Source: Pseudomonas lalkuanensis (GTDB lineage: Bacteria > Pseudomonadota > Gammaproteobacteria > Pseudomonadales > Pseudomonadaceae). From it: 64,000 bases of DNA. Position numbers and translations under genes: made by a program. The stretch spans positions 3,018,001 through 3,082,000 of the forward strand of contig NZ_CP043311.1 of the NCBI RefSeq assembly GCF_008807375.1. Direction: 5' to 3'. The notes beneath the pieces were generated by a model. It saw nothing but the letters and a program-made list of their open reading frames with translations, made no database searches and had not been told where the DNA came from. Positions 53,415-62,565 of this stretch are shown piece after piece (the first letter of the stretch is position 1; each line of letters starts with the position of its first letter).

Positions 53415-55013
53415 TCACTCGGGTAACCCGGCCAGGCGCAATCCATCGGCGAGCAGCGCAAGATCCTCTGCCCGTTGAATCGGCAACCAGTCCCTCAGCT
53501 TCGAAATACGCAAAGACGGATCCAGCGCCTGCAACCGCTGCATCGCCAGCTTCGCCTTGTCCATTCGCCCACTGTGCGCATGACTGGCGGCCACCAGCGC
53601 GGCCGCAGCCAGCAAGCTGGGCAGGTTTCCCAGCGCCCTCTCCGCCCAGTCCGTAGCGGTATCGAAGCGCCCGGCGAAGAAGTGCGCGAGGGCCATCCCC
53701 ACCTGCATCCTGAACATCTCCGGATCCAGCGGACTCAAGCGCGTGGCATGGGTCAGGTTATCGATCGCGGCGTCAGTTTCTCCGCGAAGCGCCCGCAGGA
53801 TACCGCCCAGGTACCAGGCGGGAGCGAGGTTGGGATTGAGCAGGCGTGCCCTGTCGATCAGTGCGATACCGCCATCGAGATCGCCGGTGAGATGGGCCAG
53901 CGCGTGCCCGCCACGGGTCAGCGCCACCGCATCGTCACGGCCCAGCTCGACCGCCAATCGCGCAAGCCGGGCACCTTCGGCAATTTCTCGCGTTCGGTCG
54001 CTCATCCAGCCATTCAATTTGCGCCAGAAGTGGCACCAGGCGGCCATGCCGTAGGCCGAGGCAAACTCCGGATCGAGCTCGATAGCCTTGTAGAACAACG
54101 GTAGCGCTTCCTCGATGGCTTCCCGGGTGCCGTTGTGCAGTTTCGCCATTCCGCGCAGGTAGTAGTCGTAGGCGTCCAGGCTTTCCGTGGGTTTGCGCTT
54201 GGCGCGCTCGATTTCCGCCCGCTCGAGCTGCGGCGCGATAGCACCGACGACGCTTTCGGCGATCTGATCCTGCAGGTCGAAGAGGTTGTCGAGCGTTCCT
54301 TCGAATCGCTCCGCCCAGATATGCATCCCGATCGTCGCGTCGATGAGTTGCCCGGTGATGCGCACCTTGTTCCCGGACTTGCGCACGCTGCCTTCCAGCA
54401 CATAGCGCACACCGAGCTCCTGGCCGACATCCTTGATCTCAACCGCCCTCCCCTTGTAGGTGAAGCTCGAATTGCGCGCGATGACGAACAGCCAGCGGAT
54501 GCGCGACAGAGCGGCGATGATGTCCTCCACCACGCCGTCGGCGAAATAGTCCTGCTCCGAGTCCCCGGCCAGGTTCTGGAACGGCAGGACGGTAATGGAT
54601 GGCTTGTCCGGCAGGACGAGCACGGACGGTGGCGTTTCCTTCGGTTCGGCGGGTACGGGACCGTCGATGCCTGGCCCTTCGGGCTGTCGAGCTTGCCCCG
54701 AATCACCAGCCTTGATCTCGCCGACGAAGCGGTAACCCTTGCGGGCAACCGTCCGAACAAGGCGCTGCTCCTCACCGGTATCGCCGATAGCCTTGCGAAC
54801 CGCATTGATGTGGCTGGTGATCGTCGACTCCGAGACGATCCGGCCGCTCCACACCGCCTGGAGCAGGTCGTCCTTGCTGACGACGCGATCGCGATTCCTG
54901 ACCAGATGCAATAACAGATCGAAGACCTGTGGCCCGACGGCCACGACTTGCCCGCGCAAGGTCAACTCCCGGCGCCCCTGATCGAGAACGTAGTCTCCAA
55001 ATAAGAATTGCAA
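53415..55013 (-). CDS. Winged-helix/adenylate-cyclase-like TPR regulator
   Basis: A 532-residue protein. An OmpR/CadC-type winged helix (~5-95: FGDYVLDQGRRELTLRG, TVARKGYRFVGEI) is followed by the FlgO-like TolB-N domain (SITVLPFQNLAGDSEQDYFA, GVRYVLEGSVRKSGNKVRIT) and TPR repeats to the end. Such one-component regulators are common in Proteobacteria; no transmembrane helix is seen. Family members begin M-x-F-L-F-x-D-Y, which places the start at TTG 55013 with AGGGGA upstream, though the frame is open to an ATG at 55148. It is divergent from the NmrA-type gene. Confidence 0.88.
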   Translation of the reverse strand: MQFLFGDYVLDQGRRELTLRGQVVAVGPQVFDLLLHLVRNRDRVVSKDDLLQAVWSGRIVSESTITSHINAVRKAIGDTGEEQRLVRTVARKGYRFVGEIKAGDSGQARQPEGPGIDGPVPAEPKETPPSVLVLPDKPSITVLPFQNLAGDSEQDYFADGVVEDIIAALSRIRWLFVIARNSSFTYKGRAVEIKDVGQELGVRYVLEGSVRKSGNKVRITGQLIDATIGMHIWAERFEGTLDNLFDLQDQIAESVVGAIAPQLERAEIERAKRKPTESLDAYDYYLRGMAKLHNGTREAIEEALPLFYKAIELDPEFASAYGMAAWCHFWRKLNGWMSDRTREIAEGARLARLAVELGRDDAVALTRGGHALAHLTGDLDGGIALIDRARLLNPNLAPAWYLGGILRALRGETDAAIDNLTHATRLSPLDPEMFRMQVGMALAHFFAGRFDTATDWAERALGNLPSLLAAAALVAASHAHSGRMDKAKLAMQRLQALDPSLRISKLRDWLPIQRAEDLALLADGLRLAGLPE

Positions 55014-55259
55014 AATCAGGTTCCCCTGGATGAGTGCCTTCGGTTCCGTGTCCGAGGCGGCTGGCGATTGGAAGCTGATATAGATAACACGGCAGCGAGT
55101 AACTGGCTGTACCGTCCACGACAAGGACGTCCCTGGACGAAAAACCAAGCTTCCCAGAAGGACAACTCAAGGCCTGCACAAGGACTTCCCTGAAGCACGC
55201 GCGCACTCTCCCTCTACACAGACGGCAACGGTTGCCGTCGGTAGAAGCGGAGAGAAACC

Positions 55260-56009
55260 ATGAAGATCGTCGTCATCGGAGGCACCGGCCTCATCGGCTC
55301 GAAACTTGTGAAGAACCTCCGCGAGCGCGGCCATGACGTGCTCGCGGCCTCCCCCAACACGGGCGTGAACAGCATCACCCGCGAGGGCCTGGCCCAGGCG
55401 ATGGATGGCGCAGAGATCGTCGTCGACGTGGCCAATGCCCCGGTATGGGAAGACCAGGCAGTTCTCGACTTCTTTGAAACCTCCACCCGCAACCTGCTGG
55501 CAGCCGAAGCCGCCGCCGGCGTCCGCCATCACGTCGCACTGTCTATCGTCGGCAGCGAACGGCTTCCCGAAAGCGGCTACTTCCGGGCCAAGGTTGCCCA
55601 GGAAAATCTCATCAAGGCGTCCAGCATCCCTTACACCATCCTGCGCGCCACTCAATTCTTCGAATTCGTCAGCGGTATTGCCCAGTCCTTCGTCGTCGGC
55701 TCCGAGCTGCATGTGTCGCCGGCACTGATCCAGCCGATAGCGTCCGATGACGTAGCGGCGGCCCTCACCGAGGTCACCCTCGAAGCGCCGGTCAATGGCA
55801 CGCTCGAAGTCGCCGGCCCCGAGGCCATGCCCACTGACGAACTTATCCGGCGTTTCCTGCGCGGAACCCAAGACACGCGCAGGGTCGTGCCGGACGTGCA
55901 TGCCCGCTATTTCGGCGCTCTGCTCGACGATCAATCGCTGACCCCTGGCAGGAACCCGCGCCTCGGCGCGATCCATTTCGAGGACTGGCTCGCCAAGTCA
56001 GTGGCCTGA
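55260..56009 (+). CDS. NmrA/SDR-type NAD(P)-binding oxidoreductase
   Basis: A 249-residue atypical short-chain dehydrogenase with VVIGGTGLIGSKLVKNLRERG (NAD(P) loop) and no YxxxK, typical of the NmrA/quinone-reductase-2 sensor group (VRHHVALSIVGSERLPESGY, PYTILRATQFFEF). Many members sense redox cofactors or reduce quinones. GAGAGAAACC lies before ATG. It opens a plus-strand set with the cupin and the EmrA/EmrB-like pump, divergent from the TPR regulator. Confidence 0.88.
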   Translation: MKIVVIGGTGLIGSKLVKNLRERGHDVLAASPNTGVNSITREGLAQAMDGAEIVVDVANAPVWEDQAVLDFFETSTRNLLAAEAAAGVRHHVALSIVGSERLPESGYFRAKVAQENLIKASSIPYTILRATQFFEFVSGIAQSFVVGSELHVSPALIQPIASDDVAAALTEVTLEAPVNGTLEVAGPEAMPTDELIRRFLRGTQDTRRVVPDVHARYFGALLDDQSLTPGRNPRLGAIHFEDWLAKSVA

Positions 56010-56106
56010 AGCTCGCAAGGACAAGTCGCACCCGGAAACAAATCAGGAAGGCGTAGACCCGTGCAGGTCGCGCCTTCACGACACATGCACGCGCAGGAGA
56101 ATTGTC

Positions 56107-56520
56107 ATGTTCGCAAAAGCTTTTCTGGCCGCTGCCTTTGCAGCGCTCTCGATCACCTCAGCGTCTGCCGGTGACCGGCCTCCGGGCAAGGTGACAGTGG
56201 TATTCGATCGCCCCATCCCGAACGTTCCCGGCAAGAGCATGCGCGGCGTACTCGTGGAGTACGGGCCCGGCGCGGGGTCACCGGCCCACACCCATCCGAA
56301 GTCGGCCTTCATCTATGCAACGGTCCTTGAGGGCGCCATTCGCAGCAGCGTCAACGGCTCCCCGGAAAAGGTCTACAAGGCCGGAGAAAACTTCGTCGAA
56401 GAACCCGGCTCCTTTCACGGCGTAAGTGCGAACGCCAGTGACACGGAACCGGCACGCCTGCTGGCCGTGTTCGTCCTCGACAGCAACGAGAAGGAGCTCG
56501 TCACACCGGCCAGGAAATAA
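56107..56520 (+). CDS. Exported cupin-domain protein
   Basis: A 137-residue periplasmic protein with signal peptide (KAFLAAAFAALSITSASAG) and a single cupin barrel; metal ligands are suggested by HTHPKSAFIYATVLEG and SFHGVSANAS. Cupins of this size near NmrA-type proteins are usually annotated as possible quercetinase-like or stress proteins; no activity can be claimed. GGAG precedes ATG. Confidence 0.85.
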   Translation: MFAKAFLAAAFAALSITSASAGDRPPGKVTVVFDRPIPNVPGKSMRGVLVEYGPGAGSPAHTHPKSAFIYATVLEGAIRSSVNGSPEKVYKAGENFVEEPGSFHGVSANASDTEPARLLAVFVLDSNEKELVTPARK

Positions 56521-56610
56521 CCGATCAACGCGCAGATCGATTCTCGGCAGCCCGGGGGTGTTTGCTCCCGGGGCTGCTGGGAGCGTCGGCATTCAACAGG
56601 TAACGAGAAA

Positions 56611-57708
56611 ATGAAAGCGCTCGAGGGCAAGGTCGCCAGCACAACCGGCGAAAGCTCCAGGACCGGTGTCGCAGCGGCGCGGCCAAACAGGAAAAAGGTG
56701 GTCGGCTTGCTGCTGCTTGCAAGCGCCATCCTGGTCGTGGCCGCCGGATCGATCACGGCGTTTTCCAGTGGCGCGAGTTCAACCGACAACGCCTACGTCC
56801 GTGGCGACGTCACCTCCCTCGCCGCCAAGGTCAGTGGCTATGTCACCCGGGTCGAAATCCAGGACAACCAGGCCGTCAAGGCAGGTGATGTCCTCTTCCG
56901 CATCGACGATCGGGACTACCGGGCGCGGCTCGCGCAAGCCGTGGCCAACGTCAAGGCGGCCGAGGCGCGCCTGACCAATGTCGAGGCGGAGACGCAGCTT
57001 CAGCGGGCCCTGATTCGGCAAGCCGAAGCCCAGAAACGCTCGGCCGTGGCCGAGATGAACCTGGCGATCAAGACCCACGACCGCAACCACAAGCTCATCC
57101 GCAGCAACGCGGTCAGCCAGGCGCTGGTCGATGAAAGCGATTCGGCACGCTTCAGGTCCGAGGCGGCGGTATCGGCCGCTTCCGCGACGCTAGAAGCCCA
57201 GCATCAACGCATCGCCGTCCTCGTGGCGCAGCGGGAAGCCGCCGTTGCTGCTGTGGCGCAGGCCGAGGCAGCCCTCGAAATCGCCCGGATCGACCTCGAC
57301 AGCACCGTTGTTCGCGCACCTGTCGATGGCGTCGTCGGCAACCGCCAGGTCCGCGTTGGCCGCTTCGTCACGCCCGGCGTTTCCCTGCTCGATATCGTCC
57401 CGGTTGACGACCTGTGGGTGGTCGCGAACTTCAAGGAAACCCAACTCGAACACATTCAGCCCGGCCAGAGCGTGCGCATCAGCATCGACGGGTACCCGGA
57501 CGGGGCGCTCGAAGGGGTAGTCGACAGCTTCGCGCCCGGCAGCGGCTCGGCATTCACCCTGCTCCCCACCGACAACGCCACCGGCAACTTCGTCCGCGTC
57601 GTGCAGCGGGTTCCGGTGAAGATCCGCTTCGTCCACAATCCGCTGCCGGGCCGTATCGTGCCGGGCCTGTCCGCACGGGTCCATATCGAAGGGGGGACAG
57701 GCTCATGA
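56611..57708 (+). CDS. HlyD/EmrA-type membrane fusion protein
   Basis: A 365-residue periplasmic adaptor: one N-terminal helix (VVGLLLLASAILVVAAGSITAF), the biotinyl-lipoyl half motif TDNAYVRGDVTSLAAKVSGY, a long coiled coil (~100-210), then IDLDSTVVRAPVDGVVGNRQ and the beta barrel. It links an inner-membrane MFS pump to an outer-membrane channel for efflux. Its stop overlaps the MFS start (ATGA), the classic EmrAB arrangement; no outer-membrane channel gene is adjacent. Confidence 0.94.
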   Translation: MKALEGKVASTTGESSRTGVAAARPNRKKVVGLLLLASAILVVAAGSITAFSSGASSTDNAYVRGDVTSLAAKVSGYVTRVEIQDNQAVKAGDVLFRIDDRDYRARLAQAVANVKAAEARLTNVEAETQLQRALIRQAEAQKRSAVAEMNLAIKTHDRNHKLIRSNAVSQALVDESDSARFRSEAAVSAASATLEAQHQRIAVLVAQREAAVAAVAQAEAALEIARIDLDSTVVRAPVDGVVGNRQVRVGRFVTPGVSLLDIVPVDDLWVVANFKETQLEHIQPGQSVRISIDGYPDGALEGVVDSFAPGSGSAFTLLPTDNATGNFVRVVQRVPVKIRFVHNPLPGRIVPGLSARVHIEGGTGS

Positions 57709-59297
57709 CCATGGTCGCCCCCCTTTCGTGCCGCGTAGAAGCCCGGACCAGCATCCTCGTGCTTGCAGGCGTAGTGCTTGCCACCTTGACGGAGGCCCTG
57801 GCCAGCACCGTGCTCGCCCTGGGACGAAGCGACATCATCGGCGACACCTACGCAACGCCGGATGAGTTCGCCTGGCTGGATATCGGATACACCGGGCTGA
57901 AGCTCATGGGGTTCATGACCGCCCCCTGGCTGCTGAGTCGTTTTTCGCCGCGCAATGCGGTCATCGGCGCAACCCTGGTCATGGGGCTGGCATGCGCATT
58001 GGCCGCCATCACCACCCGGTTGGACCTGCTGATCGGGCTTCGCATCATTCAGGGCTTCGCCGGCGGCACCCTGCTGGTCGCAGGGCAGACGCTCATCTTC
58101 TTCGCCTATCCCCGGCATCAGCAGCCACTCCTGCAGGCCTTGTTCGCCATGGGCGCCGTCGTTGCGTCCGCCACCTTCGCTCCGGCCCTGCAGGGGTGGT
58201 TGATCGACAGCCAGTCCTGGACCTGGATCTTCCTCAGCACCGTTCCGCTTGCCCTGGCATCCGTCGGCCTTTTGCTCATTGCAGACAGCCCGGAGCCCGC
58301 CAAGGCGCGGCGGAGGCCCTTTGATTGGCTCGGATCAGCGCTGCTCGCCACCGTGATTCTCTGTTTCACCTACGTCCTCAGCCAGGGCAGCCGCTGGGAC
58401 TGGTACGAAGAGCCCCACATTCTCTGGCTGACCTTGTCCGGCCTGGTCGCCCTGCTGGCCTTCCTCGGCCAACAAGTGCTCGCCAAGGGCCGAGGCCTGC
58501 TCGACTTCACCCTGTTCGAATCGGAAGACTTCACCTTCGCCTTCGTCGTCAGTTTCGTGGCGGGTGGCGCATTGTTCGGCAGCGCGTTCCTGATTCCCGC
58601 GTTCGCCCTGTCCGTTCTCGCATTCACCCCTACCGATGCCGGCCTGTTGCTGTTGCCCAGCGGCGCGCTTTTCATCGGCGCGCTCCTGTTCGCCGCCTTT
58701 CTCATGCAGGCCCGCCGCGTGCCCCCGGTGGCCACCGTGCCCTTTGGCATCCTGATGATCATGACGGCGATGTGGATGCTGTCCGGCTCCACCGACGAAA
58801 GCGATACGGCCGAAATGATGTCGGCCATCCTGTTGCGCGGCATGGGCCTTGGCTTCCTGTTCCTGTCGATCACGCTGATCGCATTCAGCAAGCTCAACAG
58901 CCGAAACCTTGCCGCCGGTATCGGCTTGTTCAATACGGGCCGCCAGCTGGGCGGTCTGATGGGCGTCGCGGCACTCCAGACATTGATCGAGCATCACGTC
59001 GCCGCCAATGGCGTGGTCCTCGGCGCCAACGTCACCGTCGGGGGGACGCCCGTCATCGAACGGCTCACGACCACCACAGCCATGCTCGCGGCGAAAGGGA
59101 TGGATGCCGTGGCCGCCGGCCGCGCAGCGACGAGCCTCCTGGGCCAGTTGGTGACAGGCCAGTCCACCGTGATTGCCTTCGACACTGCATTCAACGCAGT
59201 CGCCCTGCTATTCGTTTTCGCCGCACCCGTGCTGGTCGGCATCAAGATAGGGCTCTCGAAACACGCGAAACGCCGGGCTGCGCGAGGACGCGCGTGA
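57705..59297 (+). CDS. DHA2-family MFS efflux transporter (EmrB-like)
   Basis: A 530-residue, 14-helix drug:H+ antiporter. Recognisable are the first-helix region LATLTEALASTVLALGRSDI, motif C-like GGTLLVAGQTLIFFAYPRHQ, and the DHA2 internal FDWLGSALLATVILC. Some hallmark residues of EmrB are changed (LxxLDxTIVNVALP reads LATLTEALASTVLAL), placing it in the divergent subgroup seen beside HlyD proteins in Pseudomonas and Burkholderia. Coupled by ATGA to the adaptor gene; the AraC regulator downstream is convergent. Confidence 0.92.
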   Translation: MTMVAPLSCRVEARTSILVLAGVVLATLTEALASTVLALGRSDIIGDTYATPDEFAWLDIGYTGLKLMGFMTAPWLLSRFSPRNAVIGATLVMGLACALAAITTRLDLLIGLRIIQGFAGGTLLVAGQTLIFFAYPRHQQPLLQALFAMGAVVASATFAPALQGWLIDSQSWTWIFLSTVPLALASVGLLLIADSPEPAKARRRPFDWLGSALLATVILCFTYVLSQGSRWDWYEEPHILWLTLSGLVALLAFLGQQVLAKGRGLLDFTLFESEDFTFAFVVSFVAGGALFGSAFLIPAFALSVLAFTPTDAGLLLLPSGALFIGALLFAAFLMQARRVPPVATVPFGILMIMTAMWMLSGSTDESDTAEMMSAILLRGMGLGFLFLSITLIAFSKLNSRNLAAGIGLFNTGRQLGGLMGVAALQTLIEHHVAANGVVLGANVTVGGTPVIERLTTTTAMLAAKGMDAVAAGRAATSLLGQLVTGQSTVIAFDTAFNAVALLFVFAAPVLVGIKIGLSKHAKRRAARGRA

Positions 59298-59340
59298 GTC
59301 AGCATCTCTTGGGCGATGCATTGAATCGCACCGCACGCCC

Positions 59341-60201
59341 TTAGCCGCGCACCCTCGCCGTGATAAGGGCCGGCTCGCTGCTGGACGCACGCTTGACCCA
59401 CTCCGCAGGCGGACACCCCACCACACTGGTGAAGACCCGGGAGAACGACGCCTGGGAGCTGTAACCGACCGCAGAAGCGATCACCTTGATCGGCACGCCC
59501 TCACGCAGCAGGTCCTGGGCGACCTTCATGCGCCACTGGGTGACGTAGCCCATTGGGGAAGTGCCCATGATCCCGGTGAAGTGGGCCGAAAACCTGGACC
59601 TGGACATATTCGCCAGGCGCGCCAGTTCCTCGACGCACCAGGGCGCCTCAGGCTCGTCGTGGATTCGGCTGAGCACGGCTGCCAAGCGTCCGTCCTGCAG
59701 GGCGAACAGCAAGCCGCTGGAAATTCGCCCCTCTTCCACCGCACGCCTGACCAGCAGCACGAACAGGTACTCGAACAACAGGTTCAAGGCCTTCGAGCGG
59801 CCCGGGGCCCGTCCCTGGAATTCGGTTACCAGCGAGCCCATCACCGGAGCCAGCGGCTCCAGCGTGTCGAGCGCAAACACCAGGGTTTCCTGTAGCCCGA
59901 GGTGCAGCGGCCCAGGGGAGTTCCGGCCGAACAGGAAGGAGGCGCAAATCAGCTCCGCAGGTTGCTCGGAGCTGGAACGCAACTGGTAACGGCAACTGCT
60001 TGGACAGAACAGCACCGCGGGCTCGCTGATCGAGATCTTCGGCACCCCGGGCTGGACCATATCGATGCGACCGCGCTGGATGACATGGATGAACGCCATG
60101 TCTTCCGGCTTGTCCAGCACCAGCGTCCCTTCCACTGGTCCTGCGAAGAACAGCCGGCCCTGAAGCTTGGTGCGTTCGAAGAATTCGGAGAGAACATCCA
60201 T
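59341..60201 (-). CDS. AraC-family regulator (cupin_6 type)
   Basis: A 286-residue regulator with an N-terminal cupin-like effector domain (FFAGPVEGTLVLDKPEDMAF, ISEPAVLFCPSSCRYQL) and a C-terminal AraC domain (EELARLANMSRSRFSAHFTG, AVGYSSQASFSRVFTSVVGC). ATG 60201 fits the homology start; the ribosome site is poor. It is convergent with the efflux operon and divergent from the isochorismatase gene at 60351, its likely target. Confidence 0.92.
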   Translation of the reverse strand: MDVLSEFFERTKLQGRLFFAGPVEGTLVLDKPEDMAFIHVIQRGRIDMVQPGVPKISISEPAVLFCPSSCRYQLRSSSEQPAELICASFLFGRNSPGPLHLGLQETLVFALDTLEPLAPVMGSLVTEFQGRAPGRSKALNLLFEYLFVLLVRRAVEEGRISSGLLFALQDGRLAAVLSRIHDEPEAPWCVEELARLANMSRSRFSAHFTGIMGTSPMGYVTQWRMKVAQDLLREGVPIKVIASAVGYSSQASFSRVFTSVVGCPPAEWVKRASSSEPALITARVRG

Positions 60202-60350
60202 AAAGGGACAACCCGCAAAAGATTTGGTACGTCCTGGCAAAAGCCCGTTTCGACGCGGAATTAGGATTCAACCGTCGCCGATGGTAACCACGAGCCCCCC
60301 AGCCCGCCACGGCGAAAACGAAGTGCCCTACCGCCGACCGGAGTCCCGTC

Positions 60351-61064
60351 ATGAGCCCTGAGACCAATTCCCTCTACACCGACCCCACTGAGCCTGCCTT
60401 GCCCGATCCGGGCATGCAGCTCGACCTTGCCAAGGCTGCACTGGTGGTCATCGACCCGCAGATCGACTTCCTCAGCCCCGAGGGCGTGAGCTGGAGTGTG
60501 TTCGGCAAGAGCATCACCGAGCACGATACCGTCAAGCACATCGGCCAACTCTTCGCTGCCGCGAAGGAAGCCGGTATCACCGTCGCCGTTTCCCCGCATT
60601 ACTACTATCCGTGCGACCACGAGTGGCAGTTTGGCGGTCCGCTGGAGAAGGTCATGCACAGCATCTGCATGTTCGACCGCAAGGGACCGCTGACCCTCGA
60701 AGGCTTCGAGAACTCCGGTGCCGATTTCATGCCCGAGTACAAGCCGTACATCCTCGACGGCAAGACCATCATCGCCTCCCCGCACAAGGTGTATGGACCG
60801 GAGACCAACGATCTGGCGCTGCAACTGCGCAAGCACGGCGTATCCCAGATCATCCTGGCCGGGATGGCGGCGAACCTGTGCGTGGAATCGCATCTGCGAG
60901 AGCTGCTGGAGCAGGGTTTCGAAGTGGCCGTGGTGCGCGACGCGACTGCCGGCCCCACGACGCCGGAAGGCGACGGTTACCTCGCCGCGCTGATCAACTA
61001 CCGCTACATCGCCAATGCGCTGTGGACCACGGCGGAAACCCTGGAACACCTGAAAGGCCATTGA
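60351..61064 (+). CDS. Isochorismatase-family cysteine hydrolase
   Basis: A 237-residue cysteine hydrolase with catalytic Asp in ALVVIDPQIDFLSPEG and Cys177 in AGMAANLCVESHLRELLEQG, preceded by a Lys-containing segment. It is longer than YcaC-type proteins and has the loop PHYYYPCDHEWQFGG seen in a group of uncharacterised Pseudomonas/Burkholderia hydrolases. GGAG is upstream of ATG. Divergent from the AraC gene; a hairpin at 61079 follows. Confidence 0.92.
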   Translation: MSPETNSLYTDPTEPALPDPGMQLDLAKAALVVIDPQIDFLSPEGVSWSVFGKSITEHDTVKHIGQLFAAAKEAGITVAVSPHYYYPCDHEWQFGGPLEKVMHSICMFDRKGPLTLEGFENSGADFMPEYKPYILDGKTIIASPHKVYGPETNDLALQLRKHGVSQIILAGMAANLCVESHLRELLEQGFEVAVVRDATAGPTTPEGDGYLAALINYRYIANALWTTAETLEHLKGH

Positions 61065-61078
61065 ATGCCAATGCAGCA

Positions 61079-61104
61079 GGGCCGCGCCGTCTGTGGCGCG
61101 GTCC
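61079..61104 (+). terminator. Terminator after isochorismatase-family gene
   Basis: GGGCCGCGCC-GTCTGT-GGCGCGGTCC, a 10-bp stem with one G-U pair, 14 bp after the stop; TTCATC follows. Confidence 0.65.
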
Positions 61105-61124
61105 TTCATCGAGAGCCTGTTCAG

Positions 61125-61361
61125 ATGCGCAAGATTTCCTACCGCTATCGCCAACACGCCGCGGGCGTCATCCAATCAGCGATCACCTGCGCCGTAGCCG
61201 CAGCCATCGCCAGTCCTATGAACCTGCCCTTCGCCGCGCTGCTGTCTTACTGGATGAACAGTTGGCTGCTGTCCTGGCTCACCATGCTACCCATCGTCCT
61301 TCTGGCCACGCCCTGGGTCAGGCGTCTGACAGGTGTATTCGTCCAGGACGATCTGGTTTGA
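61125..61361 (+). CDS. DUF2798-type small membrane protein
   Basis: A 78-residue protein with two hydrophobic helices (AITCAVAAAIASPMNLPF; WLLSWLTMLPIVLLATPWV) and the family ending PxVRRLTxxxV. Function unknown. The ribosome site before ATG 61125 is weak; the frame is open upstream through the terminator hairpin, which argues for the later start. Confidence 0.8.
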   Translation: MRKISYRYRQHAAGVIQSAITCAVAAAIASPMNLPFAALLSYWMNSWLLSWLTMLPIVLLATPWVRRLTGVFVQDDLV

Positions 61362-61545
61362 AGCGGATTGGACCCTGGCTCCGCGTTCTATCGGCCATCC
61401 GGGTCGGATCGGTACAGGCTGATACATTTCCCGCCGTCCGTTGCCATATGGGAGATACATCTCTTTCTTTCAATCCTGCATGGGCCCGGGGTGACCGGCA
61501 CGCCCCAGCACGGTGCACCTGCCAGGTGCCTCAGAGGTGAAAGAC

Positions 61546-62523
61546 ATGACCAGGCAACATAACGCTCACCATTCACGTTCCTTCGTTCGCGCCGTCAGTG
61601 TTGTTGCCGCCCTGGGCATGGCACTCGTTGCAGGAGGCGTTTGCGCCGCAGCGGAGACGAAACCCGTCCCCGAAATCAGCCATGTGAACCTCAATCCCGA
61701 CATACAGCTCAGGAGGATGGTTGTGCGCAGCGACCATCCCACGGGCACGGTACTGCTCCTGCATGGTTTTCCCGAGACGCTGTACGCCTGGAACAGTATC
61801 GCCCTGACGCTTGCGGCCGATTATGAAGTCCACGCGTTCGACTGGCCGGGATACGGGGAATCGACACGCCCTTCCCCTGACAAGTTCGCCTACGCGCCTG
61901 CCGATTACGCAAAGGTGCTGAAGGGTTATATCGAACGCGCCGGCATCGACAAGCGAAACCTGGTGATCTACGCCACCGATATCGGGGCCTTGCCCGCGTT
62001 GCTCGCGGCCATCGATGATCCCGCTATCGCGAAATCGATCATCGTTGGGGATTTCGCTCCCTTCAATCGCCCGCAGTACATGCAGGAACGCCTGCAAGGC
62101 CTGAAAGATCCGAAGTCAGCGCAAAAGGTTCGGGAGGCGTTCAACAAGTCGCGGGATGAAATCCTCGCAAACGCCTTCACGCGAGGCTTGCCGCCGTCAT
62201 CCAGCTACACCCTGTCTCCCGAGTTCCAGGCAGACATGGCCCGCGGCTGGCAAAACGGGACCCTGACGTCAGCCGATGCGTTCTACCACTATTACTCTCA
62301 CTTCACTCGCGATCAGAACGCATTCGAGGCCGATCTGCGCAAGCTGAAGACGCCGGTCAAGGTGATCTGGGGAGAGTGGGACTTCTACATCAAGAAGGAG
62401 ATGGGCATCGAGTTGGCTCAAAAGATCAACGCCCCGCTCCAACTGCTTCCCGGCACAGGGCACTACCCGCACCTGCAGACCCCGCAGCAGACGGTGAACG
62501 AAGTCCGCGCTGCCTTTCGCTGA
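61546..62523 (+). CDS. Exported alpha/beta hydrolase, epoxide-hydrolase/dehalogenase-like
   Basis: A 325-residue periplasmic hydrolase. Signal peptide RAVSVVAALGMALVAGGVCA; oxyanion region LLLHGFPETLYAWN; the nucleophile elbow is YATDIGA with Asp145 instead of Ser; acid Asp279 (WGEWDFY); base His306 (GTGHYPHLQ). An Asp nucleophile is the mark of epoxide hydrolases and haloalkane dehalogenases. AGAGGTGA gives the start at ATG 61546. Export of such an enzyme is uncommon but known in Pseudomonas (Cif). The substrate is unknown. Confidence 0.9.
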   Translation: MTRQHNAHHSRSFVRAVSVVAALGMALVAGGVCAAAETKPVPEISHVNLNPDIQLRRMVVRSDHPTGTVLLLHGFPETLYAWNSIALTLAADYEVHAFDWPGYGESTRPSPDKFAYAPADYAKVLKGYIERAGIDKRNLVIYATDIGALPALLAAIDDPAIAKSIIVGDFAPFNRPQYMQERLQGLKDPKSAQKVREAFNKSRDEILANAFTRGLPPSSSYTLSPEFQADMARGWQNGTLTSADAFYHYYSHFTRDQNAFEADLRKLKTPVKVIWGEWDFYIKKEMGIELAQKINAPLQLLPGTGHYPHLQTPQQTVNEVRAAFR

Positions 62524-62565
62524 ATGGTCGTTTGTGAGGGCGTGCTGATGGCCGACGGCGAATCT

